Numbered from the stretch's first letter, positions 7,277 to 15,333 are shown. The stretch: 30,872 bases of DNA from Oscillibacter sp. (GCA_003522105.1 DPGF01000037.1:5084-35955); one strand, 5' to 3'. A program made the numbers and translations. Notes: generated by a model not told the origin, from the sequence alone.

Positions 7277-8222
7277 TTATTCTGCTGCGCCGGTCAAGGC
7301 GGGGCTTTCCGTTATCAGATCCAGCAGATTACCCATACCGGTCAGCGAGGCTGTAAACCATTTTCGTATCCCGTCGATGTCCCGCAGATCCAGCTCCTCC
7401 GGAACGCCTGCAAACACATACCGGGTGTTCAGGGCCAGCGCCAGATCGCCGTCACGGAGGATAAGGCCGCACAGCTTGGCACTGCGGGAAGATGCCTCCA
7501 GCTTCTGTACCAGGTCGCGAAGCTGCGGTGTGACCTGATCGTCCGCCTCCCGGCCATCCGCCGTATGAGCGGCAAAGTGCTTCCGGAAGGCGGCAGGGGC
7601 GGTGATGTCGTCCTTCTTCCGCTCCTGGAACATGTCGTTCAGGGCGATGTCCAGCGCCGGGTCAGCAGATGGCCTTGCAGCGGACCACGATGCCGCGGAA
7701 CAGCGTCTCGGTTCGGGTCATCCAGTTGTCGTTGTCGGGGCCGGATTTTTCCTCCACGGTGCGGCGCAGCTCCACGTTGGCCGCGGAGAACCGCAGCCCC
7801 TTGTGCTCACCCTCGTGAAAGTCTGTCACGGTACACTCCATAAAGGAGACCGCCGACAGCTTTGCCGCCTTCAAGTACGCCCGGTCGATGGGCAGTGTGG
7901 CTGGCTCCGGCTCCGGGCCGAAGGCTTTTGTCAGCTCCGTGCGGAAGAAGCCGCCCAGCTGCTGCTGCATCAGCGCTTTTTTCTTCTTCTGGGCGGGCTT
8001 TGCCACCAACAGGAACAGTGCCACACCGGGGAACGCCAAAGCGCAGACCAAAATGGGGTCACGCTGTATAAACATCGAAATACACCCGGCGATCACCAGC
8101 AAAACGCCCAGCAATATGCCGATGCTCTCCGTTCTCTGATAGTGTCCCAGCTTCTTTGACAGCTCCGCGTCCGTCATGCGCTCGATGCCGGACGTTTCAA
8201 AATCGTTTTGCTTCTTTTTCAT
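7277..8222 (-). pseudogene. DUF3137-family gene split by a +1 frameshift
   Basis: Two frames together make one DUF3137 protein of about 315 residues. The first (8222-7662) starts MKKKQNDFETSG, carries two hydrophobic helices, and stops at TGA (7664-7662) right after FRGIVVRCKAIC. The second continues in the next frame from that stop (DPALDIALND, then MFQERKKDD) to the stop at 7277 and contains QVTPQLRDLV and DGDLALAL, matching the C-terminal half of the intact neighbour. Removing one T at the TGC-TGA junction restores one continuous frame. The internal ATG at 7633 has no ribosome binding site. It may be a real pseudogene, a sequencing or assembly error, or less likely a recoded gene. The start at 8222 has AAAAGGAG upstream and lies 14 bases after the preceding lipoprotein gene. 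Confidence 0.75.
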
Positions 8223-8236
8223 TGCCGCTTCTCCTT

Positions 8237-9346
8237 TTAGTAGCAGAGACTGAAATACAGGCTGCTGTAAGGATCCACGGTATCAATATCCATGAGGGCG
8301 GCCTCGGGCGAAATGCTGTCAAGCTGCATGCGCTTGGCACTGTCCTTGTAGCTGCCCGGCTGCGCCTCGGCGGCAAAGACCAGACCGTCGTACTCCTCGG
8401 GAAGATAGACGGCGTAGCTCTTGGTCAGGACCTGCGCCCAGTCTCCCACGTTGTACTGCCAATCGGTCGAGTAGGCGAATTCAATGAGATAGCTGTTTCC
8501 CTGCCAGCTGACGGTGTGGAGATAATAGTTGTCACCGCGTTGGCTGTTGCCGTAGGCCGTTGCGGTGGTGAGCCACATGCCGGTGTAGAAGTCGTACAGC
8601 TCGCTGTCGGTATTGGTGATGTACTGCTCGGCGAAATACGGAATGGAGCTGTCCGGAATATAGCAGATGGCATCAAAGTGCAGCTCACGAATGCCGTCGT
8701 GGGTGTAGTCGCCGTTTTTTGTGATCTCCCAATAGCAGTCGCCGGTATTGTAGCTGTCGCCAAGACCTGAGTAGCTGCAAACGCCGTCTTCCAGCAGGAA
8801 GGTTCCCATCTCCGCGGCGGCGTTGATCGCAAGACCGTTTTGCGTGAAGTAGGGTTCGCCGGATTGGATTTCATCTGCCGGAAGGAGCGCGCCGTCGTCC
8901 GCACCGCCGCTGATGGCAACCGTGGAGAGATCCTCCCGGAACACATAGCGCTCGACCGGGTCCCAGATCCAGACCAGCTCAGTTTCATCGCCGTTTTCGT
9001 GGATAAAGCTTACCAGCACGTCGCTTTCGCCGTCGCCGTCGAGATCCTCAAGGAAAATGGCGTTGAAGGCCTGCTCCGCGTCGGGAATGTTCATGGGAAA
9101 GGACACACTGTCAAAGAGCACTTGCTCGGGAAGGTCGCGGTAGAAGGCCGCACTGCTCTCGCTCACTGTGACCAGCACGTCTACGCTTTCGCCGTCGTGG
9201 GTGATGGTGCCGCTTGCGGCCACCATGCCGCTGGTGCGCCAGTCCTCTCCCGCCACATCATCGGAATTGCCGCAGGCGGCAAGGCTCAGGCAGAGTGCCA
9301 GCGCCAGCGCAGAGGAAACGATATGCTTCCATCGAATTTTCATCAT
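8237..9346 (-). CDS. Lipoprotein with a calcium-loop-like repeat
   Basis: A 369-residue secreted lipoprotein. A signal peptide (basic MMKIRWKH, then a hydrophobic core) ends in the lipobox LAAC, so Cys about 25 would be lipidated and the protein held on the outer face of the membrane. The mature part is acidic and rich in aromatic residues. It holds one DLDGDGESDVLVSF segment like the Ca-binding loops of FG-GAP or dockerin-type repeats, followed by WIWDP. I do not recognise a named family for the rest. The ATG at 9346 follows AAAGGA by 7 bases. It lies third in a row of three lipoprotein genes, 16 bases after the previous one. It could be a sensor or a binding protein; nothing here shows an enzyme motif. 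Confidence 0.82.
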   Translation of the reverse strand: MMKIRWKHIVSSALALALCLSLAACGNSDDVAGEDWRTSGMVAASGTITHDGESVDVLVTVSESSAAFYRDLPEQVLFDSVSFPMNIPDAEQAFNAIFLEDLDGDGESDVLVSFIHENGDETELVWIWDPVERYVFREDLSTVAISGGADDGALLPADEIQSGEPYFTQNGLAINAAAEMGTFLLEDGVCSYSGLGDSYNTGDCYWEITKNGDYTHDGIRELHFDAICYIPDSSIPYFAEQYITNTDSELYDFYTGMWLTTATAYGNSQRGDNYYLHTVSWQGNSYLIEFAYSTDWQYNVGDWAQVLTKSYAVYLPEEYDGLVFAAEAQPGSYKDSAKRMQLDSISPEAALMDIDTVDPYSSLYFSLCY

Positions 9347-9362
9347 TCTTCCGTCCTTTCTA

Positions 9363-10178
9363 TCACTCCATCAGGTAGTAAGAGCCTTCGTCGCCCCATA
9401 CGAGAACGTCCTCGTCCAGTTCAAAGACCTTGTACGACACACCATCGTACATCGTGGAATCGGCGTAATAGGTGCTCGCCTCGTCCGTCGAATAGGAGAA
9501 GGTGCCGCAGTCCATTTCCGCGCTTTCAGCGCCGGACGCGCGCTGGTAAAAGCTCCAGTTGCCTCTGCCGTCGATGACGATATAGGTCTCAGCGGATAGG
9601 TCGCCGTCATAGTACCAGATGCCCTTGAATTCTGAAACGTTCCGCTGGCAGAGGTCGGAATCCCAGCTCCAATAGGAATTTGCATCGCCGTTCAGACGGC
9701 CGCTCCAGTCAGACACCTCGTCCTCCGGAAAATCGGGTGCATCGTCCTCTGTGAGACGGCCGCCGTCCTCATACCAGAGGTACTCCATTCCTTCGCCGGG
9801 ATTAAAGTAGCCGTAGGCGGCGCAGTAGAGCTGACCGTCCTCCATGGCGATGCGGCTGCCGGAGTCGTCGAGATCGCTGTAAGCGTAGATGGCCTCCCAC
9901 TCCGGCTCATAGCGGAGATAGCCTCCGTCCACCGCTTCGCCGCTGAGATACAGCGTCCAGTTGCCGTCTGAATCAAACTCCATGTAGTCGTAGTCGTTGT
10001 TCGCTTCTCCCAGCCAGATGCCCTCAAAATCGCTGAAGTCGTTCACGGTATCCTCGCTGACCCCGCCGCCCAGTCCATCGTTGGGGTCGTCCTGCAAGGA
10101 GGGATCTCCGCCGCAGGCCGTGCACAGCAGGCAGAGCAGCATCAGCCCCGCGAGAGCGTAGGATAATTTCTTTTTCAT
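9363..10178 (-). CDS. Acidic lipoprotein with two repeated beta-rich domains
   Basis: A 271-residue lipoprotein. The signal peptide MKKKLSYALAGLMLLCLLCTAC ends in the lipobox CTAC. The mature part is very acidic. Two internal copies of a pattern occur: FEGIWLGE with DSDGNWTLY (about residues 50-80) and FKGIWYYDGD with DGRGNWSFY (about 185-215). This suggests tandem small beta-barrel or lipocalin-like folds. Its last 90 residues align by eye with the C-terminal part of the upstream lipoprotein (shared IVxDxxGxW, DxGT, YD.V.Y, LDxDxLxWGD), so the two genes look like an old tandem duplication. AGGAGG lies 8 bases before the ATG. No function can be assigned. Confidence 0.82.
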   Translation of the reverse strand: MKKKLSYALAGLMLLCLLCTACGGDPSLQDDPNDGLGGGVSEDTVNDFSDFEGIWLGEANNDYDYMEFDSDGNWTLYLSGEAVDGGYLRYEPEWEAIYAYSDLDDSGSRIAMEDGQLYCAAYGYFNPGEGMEYLWYEDGGRLTEDDAPDFPEDEVSDWSGRLNGDANSYWSWDSDLCQRNVSEFKGIWYYDGDLSAETYIVIDGRGNWSFYQRASGAESAEMDCGTFSYSTDEASTYYADSTMYDGVSYKVFELDEDVLVWGDEGSYYLME

Positions 10179-10205
10179 GTGATCGTCCTCCTTATTTTCC
10201 GCGCG

Positions 10206-10958
10206 TTACGCCATTTTCTGATAGAATTCAAAGTCACCCCAGCGCAGCGTGTCATGGTCGAGAAGGGTGAATTCATAGGCCACCTCGTCATACAGCTCGG
10301 AAACCGCGAGATACATCTCCTCGGAGTCCTCGGGGGCCAACTCGACGGTGCCGCTGTCCTCCGTGGTGGGGTCGCCGTCGCCGCCGGGCCGCTCCAGCAG
10401 CTCCCAGCCGCCGATTTCGTCAAACACAAGGATGCTGCGTGCGTCCCACTCGGCGTCCAGATACCATGTGCCCGCCATCGTCTCAAAATCGATGTCGCCG
10501 ATGTTCTCGCCCGGCGCGTCGCCGGTCATCTGCGTGAAGGTGCCAAGCTCGGCCACATGCAGCGAGCCGACCTCGTCGAACCAGCTGCGGTAGGCCATGC
10601 CGTCGTGCTCATTGTAGAAATAGTCGTAGTCATAGTCCGGCACGAACTGGATGAAGCCGCTGGCGGTCACCTCTTCGTCCGAGTCGTACAGCGCAAAGCG
10701 AACCTCGTCGCCATCGTCGTTGGTGGCGGAGATCAGCGTGCCGCCGTCCTCACCCTTCCACGCACCGCCGTAGAGGTAGAGGTTCGACATCTGCTCGGAG
10801 TCTTTTACCAGCCCCTCGAAGGAATCGGGAACGCCGTATAAATTGTAGTCGCTGCCGTCATCACCATAGTCCTCGTTGCTCTCGCCGCAGGCGGCAAGGC
10901 TCAGGCACAGCACCAGCGCCAAAGCAAGATACATATATTTATTTAAGTGTTTCATCAT
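10206..10958 (-). CDS. Acidic lipoprotein, paralogue of the next gene
   Basis: A 250-residue lipoprotein. It starts MMKHLNKYMYLALALVLCLSLAACGES, with lipobox LAAC. The signal core (ALAL.LCLSLAACG) nearly matches that of the third lipoprotein in the row. The mature part is acidic and Tyr-rich (for example DYDYDYFYNEHDG), and its second half shares a domain with the downstream lipoprotein (AGTWYLD, LLDHDTLRWGDFEFY). AAGGAG sits 6 bases before the ATG at 10958; the frame is open further upstream but has no ribosome binding site there. The gene lies 28 bases after the DUF2442 gene. The exact function is unknown; the operon suggests a surface sensing or binding role. Confidence 0.82.
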   Translation of the reverse strand: MMKHLNKYMYLALALVLCLSLAACGESNEDYGDDGSDYNLYGVPDSFEGLVKDSEQMSNLYLYGGAWKGEDGGTLISATNDDGDEVRFALYDSDEEVTASGFIQFVPDYDYDYFYNEHDGMAYRSWFDEVGSLHVAELGTFTQMTGDAPGENIGDIDFETMAGTWYLDAEWDARSILVFDEIGGWELLERPGGDGDPTTEDSGTVELAPEDSEEMYLAVSELYDEVAYEFTLLDHDTLRWGDFEFYQKMA

Positions 10959-10986
10959 TTTCTTCTCCTTTTTCAAATGAACTGCT

Positions 10987-11226
10987 TCAATGCTCCTGTT
11001 CCGCCATGGACAAGATTTCATCGTGGCTCAGCTCCACATCACCGAAGCGGACAAAGATGCCGTTGGTCACGGCGCTGTTCCACACCCGTGCATCTGCAAG
11101 CGGGCGAAACCGGATCTTATCGAGATAGGGCTTCATATCCAGCAGGAGCCGGCTTCCGGACACAAAATCAACTTGCAGCACATGATCGGGCAGCGGTGTG
11201 ACGGCTGTGAGATACTTTCGATTCAA
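10987..11226 (-). CDS. DUF2442-family small protein, TTG start
   Basis: A 79-residue protein. The core PLPDHVLQVDFVSGSRLLLDMKPYLD matches the DUF2442 pattern (short beta strands with FxxG and the D(M/L)xPYL motif). I chose the TTG at 11226 because GGAGG sits 8 bases upstream and the homology begins right after it (NRKYLTAV). A longer frame up to 11403 would run through the hairpin at 11254-11288 and into the regulator gene. Some DUF2442 proteins sit beside toxin-antitoxin or regulatory genes, but no role is firmly known. It is the first gene of the lipoprotein operon. Confidence 0.78.
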   Translation of the reverse strand: MNRKYLTAVTPLPDHVLQVDFVSGSRLLLDMKPYLDKIRFRPLADARVWNSAVTNGIFVRFGDVELSHDEILSMAEQEH

Positions 11227-11253
11227 GTGCGCGCCCTCCTTTCTGTGAAAATA

Positions 11254-11288
11254 AAGATCCACCGTACAGACATTGTACGGTGGATCTT
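11254..11288 (-). terminator. Perfect 15-base-pair hairpin between the regulator and the lipoprotein operon
   Basis: AAGATCCACCGTACA (11254-11268) and its exact complement (11274-11288) flank a 5-base loop. It begins 24 bases past the regulator stop and is followed on the minus strand by CTTTATTTTC, a weak T-tract. It can end regulator transcription, act as a leaky attenuator for the operon downstream, or serve as a protein-binding palindrome. I see no clear promoter between it and the DUF2442 start, so read-through is possible. Confidence 0.65.
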
Positions 11289-11311
11289 GTGGGAGAACCA
11301 TTAACCAAAGG

Positions 11312-13792
11312 TTAGGTCTTTTGCCCGAACAGCCCGGCAAGCGCCTTTCGCTTGGTGCGGGTGTCGCCCTCAATATGAAGTTTTGAATAGATCTGATTGA
11401 CATACTGCTTGACGCTGCCCTCGGAGAGATAGAGCTTTTCCGCGATCTCGCGGTTGCTCAGCCGCTGCGCTATCAGCTCTACGATCTCAAACTCCCGCGG
11501 TGTCAGTACATCGAAGGCAGCCGGGCGGACGCTTGCCGCGTTTCGCGCCCCTGCCGCCTCACCAAGTTTGGCGATTTTTTCGACCAGCTCTGTTTTGATC
11601 TCTCGCGCCAGCAGGGGCTTCAAATGTGCATAGTTTTCCACGAACGGCATCACGAAACCGTCCGGCGCAGCGTCGGAAAGCGCGTTTTTCAGCCACGCAT
11701 GGGCTTCCTCAATTTTTCCCAATTGCGCATAGGCCGCCGCTGTCTGGATGCGGCTATGTATTGCTACTAATGCGTAGTGCATTGCCTCGCACACAGACAG
11801 CAGTTCGGAGCTGCGACCCGCCACTTTGGCATAGGCACCCTCAGCAAGATAGACCTGATTTTCGATCATTTCCATCATGGGTTTTCCCGGTGCGAGCATG
11901 TTGATATCGGAGAGGCGGTGCTGCGAGAAAATCTCCGGGATTTTGTCCGTTTCGCCGCGCAGGGCATGGTAGTAGGCGCTGGTAGCACTCCAGAGGTTGA
12001 TCCACGAGGCGTCGTGATAGCGCAGAAGCTCCGCGTATCGCTCCGCAAAGGTATAGCGCTGCTCTACATCGGTATAAAGCGAGAGCCGCCGCGACAGAAA
12101 ATCGCAGCAGAGCGCCATGTTGATCTGCCCATTGTCCTTCACCTGCGTGTAGGCACGTTCCAACTCGATATGTGCATCGGTGAAGCGCCCCTGACAGAAC
12201 AACGCCTCGGCGCGCATGATGGTCTCCGCGCCCTGCCCGTGATGGTTGGTGACCTTGTAGTAGTGGGGCATGCACTCGTCCATCTCAAAAAGTTCGCTTT
12301 TGAGCGATCCCGGTGCGCGGTGGAACATCATCAGGACAGATGGCGAGCCGAAGGTCCAGCCGCCGCTCGACTGAATGCTGATGGCGGGGCGGGACATCTG
12401 CGCGCTGGCGCTGCGGTGCAGACGGCTCATGGCACTGATGTCGTTATAGCAGAGAAAGCTCAGAATGAGGTCGCACTCTCCCAGCAGGTTGCCGCGCTCT
12501 TCTTCGGACAGCTCCGGATGCTCCTCGATGGCCGTCAGCAGCAGGGTCTTCAGCTCCATCATTTTCGGAATCTGCCGCCATGTGAACATGCGGCGCATCA
12601 GCACCAGAATGGCGAAGGGGTGGGCCTTGAGCGTTTCGGCGGGGCATTTGTCCAGCGCTTCCAGTACGTCCTCCGGCTTGAGCGCGGCGAGCAAAATGCC
12701 CGCATCGCTGCGGATGACGCGCAGCAGCGCGTCGTAATTTTCACTCTTCCGGTAGGCGGCGATGGCATGGAGATACTGCCGGTGCTGCTCATACCACAGC
12801 CCGAAGCGCTCCCAATAGAGCTGCTGCGTTTCCGCCGACATCGCAAGAAAGCTGCGCTCGGCGCACTCCTTCATCATGTGGTGGAAGCGATAGGTCACGC
12901 CGTCCGGCAGACGCGCAACAAAGGCGTTCTGCTCGGTCAGCAGGGAGAGAATCTGCCCCGCGTCCGCATCACCCGTGATATGCTGCGCCATTTCGGCGCT
13001 AAATTCATCGGCAAGCCCCATGACCGCCAGAAACTCCCGCTGTTTTTGCGGCAGTGGGTCGATCATGGCGGCGGTAAAGGTGGAGTAGATGTCCGAATGA
13101 CGGCTGGGCAGCACGCCGCGCTCGGAGAGCGTACGCAGACTCAGATACACGGCGGAAAACCAGCCCTCGCTCGAATAGAGAAGGCTCTCCACCTGCGCGT
13201 CGGAAAGCTCCGTGCCGCAGCGGTGGGCATAGACGGCAAGCTCCGTGTGGTTGAGGCGCAGCTGCTCCGTGCCGATCTGATAGACTCTTGCCCCCAGCCG
13301 CACCACCTCCGCCGCGGGCAGAAAGCGGTCGCGGCTTGCAACGATCAGATGCACGTTTGAAGGAAGCCTGTTTGCGAGCATACAGAGAAACAGCGAGGCG
13401 CGCTTGTCTGTGAGCAGGTGGAAATCGTCGATGAAGAGATAGCAGGGCGTATCATCTGCCAGCGCGTGGCAGAGATCGTCCACCAGCAGCCCACCGCCTG
13501 CGGCGTCCGTGGGGCAGGGATAGTCCCGCAGGAAGGGGAAGCCTGCGCGGGCGAACGCCTCCTGTACGCTTTTCCAGAAGATCGCAAGGTTATCGGAATA
13601 TACGCTGACGCGGATGATGCGCAATGTCTCCGCCTTGGCGCGCTCAGCGAGATACCAGTTCACCGCCGTGGTCTTTCCGTAGCCCATGGGCGCGACCACG
13701 GTGGTCATGGCGCATCGGGAGATGGGCCGCAGACTTTCCTGAAGTCGCTCGGAGATGTAAATGGTGTTCAGATTCCACTTCGGTTTTGGCAT
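11312..13792 (-). CDS. MalT/LAL-type LuxR-family ATP-dependent transcriptional activator
   Basis: An 826-residue regulator. The N-terminal STAND-type ATPase has Walker A APMGYGKTT (Lys40) and a Walker B-like CYLFIDDFHLL. A long helical, TPR-like sensor region follows. The C-terminal LuxR helix-turn-helix reads LTPREFEIVELIAQRLSNRE then IAEKLYLSEGSVKQYV. Members such as MalT bind ATP and an inducer and then activate nearby genes. The ATG at 13792 follows GGAGG by 8 bases; a TTG at 13807 is in frame but overlaps the ribosome binding site. It has its own promoter at 13856-13884. The likely target is the lipoprotein/DUF3137 operon directly downstream, but that is inferred only from position. The inducer is unknown. 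Confidence 0.93.
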   Translation of the reverse strand: MPKPKWNLNTIYISERLQESLRPISRCAMTTVVAPMGYGKTTAVNWYLAERAKAETLRIIRVSVYSDNLAIFWKSVQEAFARAGFPFLRDYPCPTDAAGGGLLVDDLCHALADDTPCYLFIDDFHLLTDKRASLFLCMLANRLPSNVHLIVASRDRFLPAAEVVRLGARVYQIGTEQLRLNHTELAVYAHRCGTELSDAQVESLLYSSEGWFSAVYLSLRTLSERGVLPSRHSDIYSTFTAAMIDPLPQKQREFLAVMGLADEFSAEMAQHITGDADAGQILSLLTEQNAFVARLPDGVTYRFHHMMKECAERSFLAMSAETQQLYWERFGLWYEQHRQYLHAIAAYRKSENYDALLRVIRSDAGILLAALKPEDVLEALDKCPAETLKAHPFAILVLMRRMFTWRQIPKMMELKTLLLTAIEEHPELSEEERGNLLGECDLILSFLCYNDISAMSRLHRSASAQMSRPAISIQSSGGWTFGSPSVLMMFHRAPGSLKSELFEMDECMPHYYKVTNHHGQGAETIMRAEALFCQGRFTDAHIELERAYTQVKDNGQINMALCCDFLSRRLSLYTDVEQRYTFAERYAELLRYHDASWINLWSATSAYYHALRGETDKIPEIFSQHRLSDINMLAPGKPMMEMIENQVYLAEGAYAKVAGRSSELLSVCEAMHYALVAIHSRIQTAAAYAQLGKIEEAHAWLKNALSDAAPDGFVMPFVENYAHLKPLLAREIKTELVEKIAKLGEAAGARNAASVRPAAFDVLTPREFEIVELIAQRLSNREIAEKLYLSEGSVKQYVNQIYSKLHIEGDTRTKRKALAGLFGQKT

Positions 13793-13855
13793 GGCATCGT
13801 CCTCCAATGCGCTTTCACAGAGTTTTTTATCAAAAACTATTTTGGCTTAGATACA

Positions 13856-13884
13856 AGTATATCGGTTTTCTTTACAAGTGTAAA
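13856..13884 (-). promoter_or_regulatory. Promoter of the LuxR-family regulator
   Basis: Minus strand TTTACA (13884-13879), 17-base spacer, TATACT (13861-13856). This gives a leader of about 55 bases before the ATG at 13792. The stretch 13885-13987 between this promoter and the tRNA terminator holds nothing else I can identify. Confidence 0.7.
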
Positions 13885-13987
13885 CTGTCCATGCCCTTAC
13901 CTGTGAAATTATTTTGCAGGCAGAGGATAAGCGAATAGAAAAAGAAACAGATACCTGCCTGCTCCTCGTGTAAAACTGTGCCAAGAT

Positions 13988-14032
13988 AAAAAATCGAGTG
14001 GTCATAAGTGACGCTTCTTATGACCACTCGAT
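13988..14032 (-). terminator. Terminator of the tRNA-Leu gene
   Basis: A perfect 16-base stem (13993-14008 with 14017-14032), an 8-base loop and a run of T on the minus strand, directly after the tRNA 3' end. Confidence 0.92.
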
Positions 14033-14033
14033 A

Positions 14034-14118
14034 TGGTGCGGGCATGGGGACTTGAACCCCAACGCCTTGCGGCACGAGAACCTAAATCTCGCATGTCTGC
14101 CAATTCCATCATGCCCGC
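14034..14118 (-). tRNA. tRNA-Leu (anticodon UAG)
   Basis: The minus strand reads GCGGGCA (14118-14112) through to TGCCCGC-A-CCA (14044-14034), giving a 7-base-pair acceptor stem with the CCA end encoded. The anticodon stem CGAGA/TCTCG holds the loop TTTAGGT, anticodon UAG. The T-loop GTTCAAG and a long variable arm (TGCCGCAAGGCG) mark a class II leucine tRNA. Length is 85 bases. It has its own promoter and terminator, and so is a single-gene unit. Confidence 0.95.
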
Positions 14119-14129
14119 ATAATAAAATC

Positions 14130-14158
14130 ACTATAACATATCTTTCTGCCTGCGGCAA
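14130..14158 (-). promoter_or_regulatory. Promoter of tRNA-Leu
   Basis: Minus strand TTGCCG (14158-14153), 17 bases, TATAGT (14135-14130), placing transcription a few bases before the tRNA 5' end. Confidence 0.7.
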
Positions 14159-14170
14159 GGAGAAAATTCG

Positions 14171-14199
14171 TTGCAATGTGTGCCTATCCGACTTATAAT
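14171..14199 (+). promoter_or_regulatory. Promoter of the FliB-type gene
   Basis: TTGCAA (14171-14176), 17 bases, TATAAT (14194-14199). It is divergent from the tRNA promoter. It shows that the open frame upstream of 14254 is promoter DNA rather than coding. Confidence 0.8.
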
Positions 14200-14253
14200 A
14201 AAGCGGCACGCGATCCATGCGTCGCGCGACACCAGAACCGGGAGGACTCCGCC

Positions 14254-15195
14254 GTGCAGAACGTTTGTCCTGATTATTATGAGCGCTTTCACTGCATCGC
14301 CGACCGCTGCCGCCACAACTGCTGCATCGGGTGGGAGATTGACGTGGACGAGGACGCCCTCGCTGCTTACCGCACTGTCGGCGGCGAGATGGGCGAACGC
14401 CTGCGCAGGAATATTGCAGAGGACGGCGATGCACCGCACTTTATCCTCGGCGAGGGCGAGCGTTGCCCGTTTTTGAACGAAAAAAACCTCTGTGACCTGA
14501 TCCTTTACGGCGGGGAGGAGATGCTCTGCCAAATCTGCACCGACCACCCGCGCTACCGCAGCTTTTTTTCAGAGCGCACGGAGATCGGCGTGGGGCTTTG
14601 CTGTGAAGCGGCTGCGCGTCTCATCCTGACAAAGAAGGAGAAAACAGCGCTCGTCGTGACCGGCGAGGGGACGCTCGATGAAGAGGAGACGGCGCTGCTC
14701 GTGCTGCGAGAGAAGCTTTTTGATGCTGCGCAGGATCGGAGAGAGCCATTAAAGCGGCGAATGGAACGGATCTTGTCGCTCTGCGGCGCGCACATGCCGG
14801 ATATTTCGTTTGTGCAGTGGGCGGACTGCTACCTTTCCCTCGAGCGAATGGACGAGAGTTGGACGGAGCTGCTCGCGTCGCTGCGCACGCATGCGGACGC
14901 ACTACCGCTTGATGAGTTTGCCGCGCACATGAAAACACGTGAGACGGAATATGAGCAGCTTCTTGTTTATTTTATCTACCGCCACGTGCCGGAGGCCTTG
15001 GACGACGGGGATGTGAGCAGCAAGGCTGCGTTTGCCGTGGCATCGGTGAGGCTGCTTTTTGCGCTCGGTGCGCTGCACTTTTTGCTGCATGGCGACTTTA
15101 CCGTGGAAGATCAGATCGCGCTGTGCAGGCTGTACAGCGCGGAGGTCGAGTATTCTGATGACAATATGGAGGCGCTGTTTGACGCGCTGATGTAA
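14254..15195 (+). CDS. fliB: FliB-type (flagellin lysine-N-methylase-like) Cys-cluster protein, GTG start
   Basis: A 313-residue protein. The start is GTG at 14254 with GGGAGG 8 bases upstream. The N-terminus carries HCIADRCRHNCCIGW (Cys14, 19, 23, 24). A second cluster follows, CPFLNEKNLCDLI and LCQICTDHPR. This is the layout of proteins annotated as flagellin lysine-N-methylase (FliB), related to YkgJ-type metal-binding proteins. FliB methylates lysines on flagellin, but members are common in bacteria without flagella, and no flagellar gene lies in this window, so the substrate here is uncertain. It is a single gene between its own promoter and a strong terminator. The function in the name should be read as family membership only. 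Confidence 0.8.
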   Translation: MQNVCPDYYERFHCIADRCRHNCCIGWEIDVDEDALAAYRTVGGEMGERLRRNIAEDGDAPHFILGEGERCPFLNEKNLCDLILYGGEEMLCQICTDHPRYRSFFSERTEIGVGLCCEAAARLILTKKEKTALVVTGEGTLDEEETALLVLREKLFDAAQDRREPLKRRMERILSLCGAHMPDISFVQWADCYLSLERMDESWTELLASLRTHADALPLDEFAAHMKTRETEYEQLLVYFIYRHVPEALDDGDVSSKAAFAVASVRLLFALGALHFLLHGDFTVEDQIALCRLYSAEVEYSDDNMEALFDALM

Positions 15196-15232
15196 AAAAT
15201 GCTGCCCGGCACTTGCTTGGGCAGCATTTTTT
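15194..15232 (+). terminator. Terminator of the FliB-type gene
   Basis: ATGCTGCCC (15199-15207) pairs with GGGCAGCAT (15219-15227), flanked by A and T runs. It overlaps the stop codon by two bases. Confidence 0.92.
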
Positions 15233-15244
15233 GCACCGTTTTGG

Positions 15245-15273
15245 TTGATTCTTATGTAAACCTATGCTATGAT
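15245..15273 (+). promoter_or_regulatory. Promoter of the GH24-SLH-GH25 gene
   Basis: TTGATT (15245-15250), 17 bases, TATGAT (15268-15273), giving a leader of about 55 bases before the ATG at 15334. Confidence 0.65.
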
Positions 15274-15333
15274 AGCAGCAGATTCGACAGACAGTGGGCA
15301 GTTTCGCCCGATTCCGGCAAAGGAGAGAATACG

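Noticed and set aside
7277..7633. Separate gene starting at ATG 7633
   Set aside because: No ribosome binding site; the frame continues upstream in homology to the C-terminal half of the paralogous DUF3137 protein, so it is part of the broken gene.
7662..7667. Programmed +1 frameshift as in RF2
   Set aside because: The TGA-C context fits, but the slip codon TGC re-pairs poorly and there is no strong upstream Shine-Dalgarno-like stimulator. Kept only as a weak alternative.
11777..13360. Plus-strand open frame (527 codons) opposite the LuxR-family regulator
   Set aside because: Antisense shadow of a gene with intact Walker and helix-turn-helix motifs.
14176..14253. ATG start at 14176 for the FliB-type gene
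   Set aside because: This stretch holds the promoter spacer and -10 (14194-14199); the GTG at 14254 has a well-placed GGGAGG.
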